DNA of 64,000 nucleotides, taken from assembly GCF_900186535.1 (NCBI RefSeq), contig NZ_FYDE01000005.1, positions 348,895 to 412,894 of the forward strand, in the 5' to 3' direction. The stretch is from Marasmitruncus massiliensis (lineage in GTDB: Bacteria; Bacillota; Clostridia; Oscillospirales; Ruminococcaceae). This document shows, one piece after another, positions 60,407 through 64,000 of the stretch; within the stretch, counting starts at the first letter, position 1; each line of letters begins with the position of its first letter. A program made the position numbers and the translations under genes. Under the pieces are notes generated by a model, which did not search any database, was not told where the DNA came from, and saw nothing but the letters and a program-made list of their open reading frames with translations.

Positions 60407-62023
60407 TCAGGCCAAATATTTTTGCAGAGTTGCACGCACCGCGCCCGGACCTTTTAATTCTTCCACAAACATTGCTTCAATTTTATCACTCAATCCGGCT
60501 TTTACCAGATCCGTGCCGAAAATGACGTCGTTGCGCAGAATCTCTTTCAGCTGGCCGTGATAAGTTTCCGGTTTACCGACGACGATGTCTTTCAGCTTCG
60601 CCTGCAATTCATCCTTCATGGGATCGCTGCTCACTTCCATGGGCTCGCCTCTGTCATCTACTGCCAGCAGATAGCGCAGCCAGCCTGCCAGTGCCAGCGG
60701 TACGCTGACCAATTGGTTCAGGTCCTTGCCGGCGGCAATATAACTCTTAATGGTCTCGCCGAAGCGGATGCCAACCTTCTGGCTGGTATCGGTAGCGATG
60801 CGCTGGGGCGCATCCGGCATAAAGGGATTGGGCAGACGCTGTTCCACAACTTCATCAATGAAGGCCTTTGGTTGGAGAATCTTGGGATCTACCACCACGG
60901 GCAGCCCTTCCACATAGCCCAAACGTTTGATGAGGGCAACGATATCCCTGTCTTTCATTTCGTCGCAGATCAGCGTATAGCCAAGCATGCAGCCGTATAC
61001 GCTCATGGCGGTATGCAGCGGATTCAGGCAGGTCGTGACCTTCATCTTTTCCGTATTATTTACGGTGTCGCGATCGGTCATGAAGACGCCTGCTTTTTCC
61101 AGGGCCGGCCGGCCGTTGGGGAACTGATCCTCTACCACGAGGTACTGCGGCCGCTCCGCGTTGACAAAGGGCGCAATAAAGGTATTCTTGCTGGTAACAA
61201 TGGGAGTCATGCCGGATATGCCGGCCGCCGCCAGACTTTCTTCCACCATCTTATGGGGGCGGGGGGTGATCTTGTCGATCATGCTCCACGGGAAAGAAAC
61301 CTGTTTTTCGTCCTCCAGATAGGCTACAAAACCGGCTTCCACAAAGCCGTTCCTTTCCCATGCTTTTGCGACGGTCAGCACGCTGTTGCGCAGTTTTTCA
61401 CCGTTATGGCTGCAGTTGTCCATGCTGACCAGTGCAAGCGGCGCCTTATTGGCTTTATAACGATCGTATACCAGCGCGGTAATCATGCTCATGGCATGCC
61501 GCGCTTTATCGGGGCCTTCCTGCATGTCGGCAGCAACTACCGGCATCAGCTCGCCGGCCATATTGGCCAGAGCATACCCTTTTTCGGTGATCGTAAAGCT
61601 GACCATCTGCAGCTTTGGGTTCGTAAAAATCTCCTTCAGGCGGGCCATTTGACCCGCGTCGGAGCTATCGGCCCGCAGACCCTCGGCGATGCTTGCCACG
61701 ATCTCCCGGCTGGTGGTGCCGTCCGGGTTCAGGGTGACGTTCAGCGTCATGTTATCGTAAGGGAGGTAAATTCGATCAATGATGTCGTAATCAAATGTTT
61801 CGGCGGCAATGATACCGCTGGCGGCAATGCCATTGTTCAAAAGCTCCTGCTGAAGACGGGCAATAAAGCCCCGGAAGATATTTCCGGCGCCGAAATGAAC
61901 CCACACAGGATGCTCTTTCGTGGCGGACTTCATCTTGTCCCAGTCAAACTTTGGCAAAGTCACGCCGGCATCTGCCCAGGCTTGAGCATTGTTTTTAACG
62001 GACAGCGCGTTCAGTTCCAGCAT
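60407..62023 (-). CDS. uxuB: Fructuronate reductase / mannitol-dehydrogenase family
   Basis: A 538-residue long-chain mannitol dehydrogenase family protein. It has VWVHFGAGNIFRGFIARLQQ (Rossmann start), VSFTITEKGY, ALVSMDNCSHNGEKL and the catalytic KVTTCLNPLHTAMSVYG (Lys, Asn, His). It reduces D-fructuronate to D-mannonate with NADH. The ATG at 62023 follows GAAAGTGAGTGG; a start at 62032 is less likely. It lies 43 bases behind uxuA, supporting the assignment. Confidence 0.92.
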   Translation of the reverse strand: MLELNALSVKNNAQAWADAGVTLPKFDWDKMKSATKEHPVWVHFGAGNIFRGFIARLQQELLNNGIAASGIIAAETFDYDIIDRIYLPYDNMTLNVTLNPDGTTSREIVASIAEGLRADSSDAGQMARLKEIFTNPKLQMVSFTITEKGYALANMAGELMPVVAADMQEGPDKARHAMSMITALVYDRYKANKAPLALVSMDNCSHNGEKLRNSVLTVAKAWERNGFVEAGFVAYLEDEKQVSFPWSMIDKITPRPHKMVEESLAAAGISGMTPIVTSKNTFIAPFVNAERPQYLVVEDQFPNGRPALEKAGVFMTDRDTVNNTEKMKVTTCLNPLHTAMSVYGCMLGYTLICDEMKDRDIVALIKRLGYVEGLPVVVDPKILQPKAFIDEVVEQRLPNPFMPDAPQRIATDTSQKVGIRFGETIKSYIAAGKDLNQLVSVPLALAGWLRYLLAVDDRGEPMEVSSDPMKDELQAKLKDIVVGKPETYHGQLKEILRNDVIFGTDLVKAGLSDKIEAMFVEELKGPGAVRATLQKYLA

Positions 62024-62066
62024 ACAATCCACTCACTTTCTTGCTTTTATAAATTTAGAAAAGAAA

Positions 62067-63149
62067 TCACGCTTTGCAGTTTTTCACGATGGCTTCCCAT
62101 AAGCCGTTCAGGTAGGTGGCACCCAACGCGCGGTCGTACAGGCCATAGCCGGGACGGCCAACCTCGTCCCAGATCATACGCCCGTGGTCGGGACGCACAT
62201 AGGTATCGGGGCAGGTTTCGTAGATGGCTTTCATGATCTCGTACATATCCAAATCGCCGGTACTGGAGAGATGCGCACTTTCCCTGAAGCAGCGGTCGCT
62301 TCCCAGGTGTTTGATGTTGCGCACATGCATCGCGCCGATGCGGTCCATTTCGCCGAAATGACGGATGAGCGCCGGGATGTCATTGTTTACATTGCTGCCT
62401 AAAGAGCCGGTGCAGAGGCAAACCGTATTGCAGGGGCTGTCGTGAAGAGCAACGATTTTATCATAGCCGGCCTGATCGTGTGCCAGACGGGGCAGCCCGA
62501 AAATCGGCCAGCCCGGATCGTCCGGATGGCAGGCCATTTTTACGCCCACTTCTTCGCATACGGGAATGATGCCGTCCAGAAAATATTTGAAGTTTTCCAG
62601 CAGCTTTGCCTGGTCCACACCTTTGTACAGTTCCAGGGTTTTTTCCAGTTCGGAAAGACGATCCGGTTCCCAGCCCGGCAGAGTGAACCCGTTGCTCTGG
62701 GATGCGGTGCGTTTCACGATCTCGATCGGGGTGAGATCGCCAAGTTCCTTTTCGTCAAAATACAGACTATTGCTGCCATCTTCGGGGATTTCCCGGGCCA
62801 GATCGGTGCGCAGCCAGTCCAGCACCGGCATAAAGTTATAAATGATTACCTTAATACCGTATTTTGCCAGGTTGCGGATTGTGATTTTGTAATTTTCAAT
62901 GTATTGGTCGCGTGTGGGCAGCCCCAGTTTGATATCCTCGTGAACATTCACGCTTTCAATTACTTCACATTCTAAACCGGCCGCATGTACCTCATCAACG
63001 TAGGACTTGATCTCATTTTCTTCCCATACCTCGCCGGCAGCTTTATAGTCCAGCAGACCCATAATGCCGCTCATGCCGGGAATCTGTTTAATTTGTTTCA
63101 GGGTAATTGAATCGCTGCCAGATCCATACCAGCGGAATGTCATTTTCAT
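62067..63149 (-). CDS. uxuA: Mannonate dehydratase
   Basis: A 360-residue TIM barrel of the UxuA family, which dehydrates D-mannonate to 2-keto-3-deoxygluconate with a divalent metal. Family features are [20 protein letters not shown] at the start, [18 protein letters not shown] (His, metal), [11 protein letters not shown] (His) and [13 protein letters not shown] (Asp, His). Length matches the family. It sits between a TRAP permease and uxuB, a complete minimal route for uronates after isomerisation. Confidence 0.95.
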   Translation of the reverse strand: MKMTFRWYGSGSDSITLKQIKQIPGMSGIMGLLDYKAAGEVWEENEIKSYVDEVHAAGLECEVIESVNVHEDIKLGLPTRDQYIENYKITIRNLAKYGIKVIIYNFMPVLDWLRTDLAREIPEDGSNSLYFDEKELGDLTPIEIVKRTASQSNGFTLPGWEPDRLSELEKTLELYKGVDQAKLLENFKYFLDGIIPVCEEVGVKMACHPDDPGWPIFGLPRLAHDQAGYDKIVALHDSPCNTVCLCTGSLGSNVNNDIPALIRHFGEMDRIGAMHVRNIKHLGSDRCFRESAHLSSTGDLDMYEIMKAIYETCPDTYVRPDHGRMIWDEVGRPGYGLYDRALGATYLNGLWEAIVKNCKA

Positions 63150-63181
63150 AGTGGGATTCTCCCTTCCAGTATTTTTTTAAT

Positions 63182-63215
63182 AAGGCACAGAAACCGGGAC
63201 CGGATTCTGCGCCTT
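63182..63215 (-). terminator. Intercistronic hairpin between TRAP permease and uxuA
   Basis: AAGGCACAGAA / TTCTGCGCCTT with one mismatch and a 12-base loop. It lies behind the dctM stop and may uncouple transporter and enzyme levels. Confidence 0.55.
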
Positions 63216-63252
63216 AAAAAGCGACGAAGTCTTATCAAGCGCGAAGTTGCGC

Positions 63253-64000
63253 TTACGCGCCGTAAACCAGATTAGGCAGCCAAAGCACAGCCTGCGGGAA
63301 CAGCACCATAAACACGACCACCAGAAGTACTGCCAGATAGAACGGCCAGCCGTATTTTACGGTCTCCTCAACCGGACAACCCATGATATCCGAGGTGGTG
63401 TATAAGGCAGTGCCCACGGGCGGGGTCATAACGCCAAAAGTAACGCAGGTCATCATGATCATTCCAAAGACGACCGGATCGACGCCAACGCTCTGCATAA
63501 CGGGAAGCAGGATCGGCGTAAGGATCAGGGCGATTACGGTAGTTTCCATGAACATGCCGCAGAACAGGAGGAAAAGGATGACCAGCACCAGCAGGGCGGT
63601 GGGGTTAGAGGTGATGGCAACCAGACCGCCTGCAATTGTGGTGGTCAAATCGTCATACACTACGCCGTAGCCAAAAATACCGGAAAAAGCCAAAATAATG
63701 GTAATAACGGTAACATCCTTCACGGAATCCTTCATGGTAACCATAAAGGTTTCCCAGTTCAGCTCACGATAGACCACCACGCCCACAAACAAAGCGTACG
63801 CCACAGCGAACGCCCCGGATTCGGAAGGGCTCATAATGCCGAACCGGATCAGTGCGATGAGCATGAAGGGAAAGATCAGCGCCCAGATACTCTCGATAAG
63901 CGCCTTCCCGATTTCTTTAAAGCTGGCACGCTTTGCGTGTTCGGGCTTGTAACCGAAGTGCCGGGCAGAAAGGCTGCATGCGACCATCAAAAAGGCGCAC
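63253..64000 (-). CDS. dctM: TRAP transporter large permease (DctM), third system, cut by right edge
   Basis: The C-terminal about 248 residues of a DctM protein: FPFMLIALIRFGIMSPSESGAFAVAYALFVGVVVYREL, a pair of membrane blocks with FCGMFMETTVIALILTPILLPV, and MTCVTFGVMTPPVGTALY near the end. The start lies beyond the window. It is presumably the uronate importer, because uxuA and uxuB follow on the same strand. Confidence 0.93.
   Translation of the reverse strand, partial: CAFLMVACSLSARHFGYKPEHAKRASFKEIGKALIESIWALIFPFMLIALIRFGIMSPSESGAFAVAYALFVGVVVYRELNWETFMVTMKDSVKDVTVITIILAFSGIFGYGVVYDDLTTTIAGGLVAITSNPTALLVLVILFLLFCGMFMETTVIALILTPILLPVMQSVGVDPVVFGMIMMTCVTFGVMTPPVGTALYTTSDIMGCPVEETVKYGWPFYLAVLLVVVFMVLFPQAVLWLPNLVYGA

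Noticed and set aside
60557-62236. Plus-strand frame of 559 codons
   Set aside because: Antisense to uxuB, which has full family motifs; no motif on the plus strand.

Overview
The window looks like chromosome from an anaerobic gut Bacillota of class Clostridia, probably Oscillospiraceae-like. This is a judgement from protein style: large clostridial serine recombinases, Tn1549-like cargo and ParA remnants, TRAP and tripartite tricarboxylate transporters, Gram-positive Shine-Dalgarno sequences, and lipoprotein signals followed by Ser/Ala-rich linkers. No rRNA, tRNA or CRISPR array was seen.

Layout. (1) 1-8.4 kb is the end of a mobile element: three consecutive large serine recombinase genes (the first cut by the window edge, the second lacking a catalytic domain), a metallophosphoesterase, several small cargo genes, then a broken tyrosine integrase fused to an IS3-like orfA scrap. 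(2) 8.5-16.1 kb is a LacI-controlled carbohydrate locus: a TIM-barrel isomerase and LacI on the minus strand, and divergently a cupin, a divergent RpiB/LacAB-like isomerase, TRAP QM, an IolB/KduI-like isomerase, an Rpe-like epimerase and TRAP P. Three operator-like sites lie between. (3) 16.1-22.9 kb is a graveyard: a decayed FAD dehydrogenase pair, ParA and ParB scraps, IS630, IS481, IS200/IS605, a vsr start and a serine-recombinase tail. (4) 22.9-27.4 kb is a second TRAP operon with two tandem proteins, each made of two fused 4-oxalocrotonate tautomerase domains, a DUF6282 hydrolase-like protein and a lactonase-like metallo-beta-lactamase. (5) 27.8-28.5 kb holds remains of a sugar ABC transporter. 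(6) 29-33.6 kb is an IclR-linked operon with a glyoxylate-carboligase-like TPP enzyme, a TIM-barrel isomerase and a D-2-hydroxyacid dehydrogenase. (7) 34.7-37.3 kb is an ArsR/ArsP module with a ferredoxin-DUF2703 protein and a small thioredoxin. (8) 37.5-43.2 kb carries TetR, two methyltransferases, an alkylation-repair operon (glycosylase, AdaA, Ogt) and YibE/F. (9) 43.6-52.3 kb, on the minus strand, is a GntR-TctB-TctC-TctA-split transketolase-isomerase-dehydrogenase-alcohol dehydrogenase operon whose isomerase/dehydrogenase pair duplicates that of region 6. (10) 53-59.6 kb is CdaR divergent from GntP permease, an APH-fold kinase, an enolase-like protein with altered active-site positions, and a UroD/MtaA-like protein. 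(11) 59.6-64 kb is a hexuronate operon (TRAP permease, uxuA, uxuB, gntR) running off the right edge.

The common theme is import and breakdown of sugar acids and related small acids, with transporter, regulator and enzymes packed as separate cassettes between mobile-element scars. Regions 6 and 9 each place a TPP-dependent enzyme before the same isomerase-dehydrogenase pair, which suggests a shared lower route, perhaps hydroxypyruvate/tartronate semialdehyde to glycerate. Region 10 (glycerate-type regulator, acid permease, kinase, enolase homologue) could carry such an acid, or an analogue, to a phospho-enol acid. Regions 9 and 10 hold the most promising undescribed chemistry.

All assignments come from reading the sequence and from remembered family features; no search was run.
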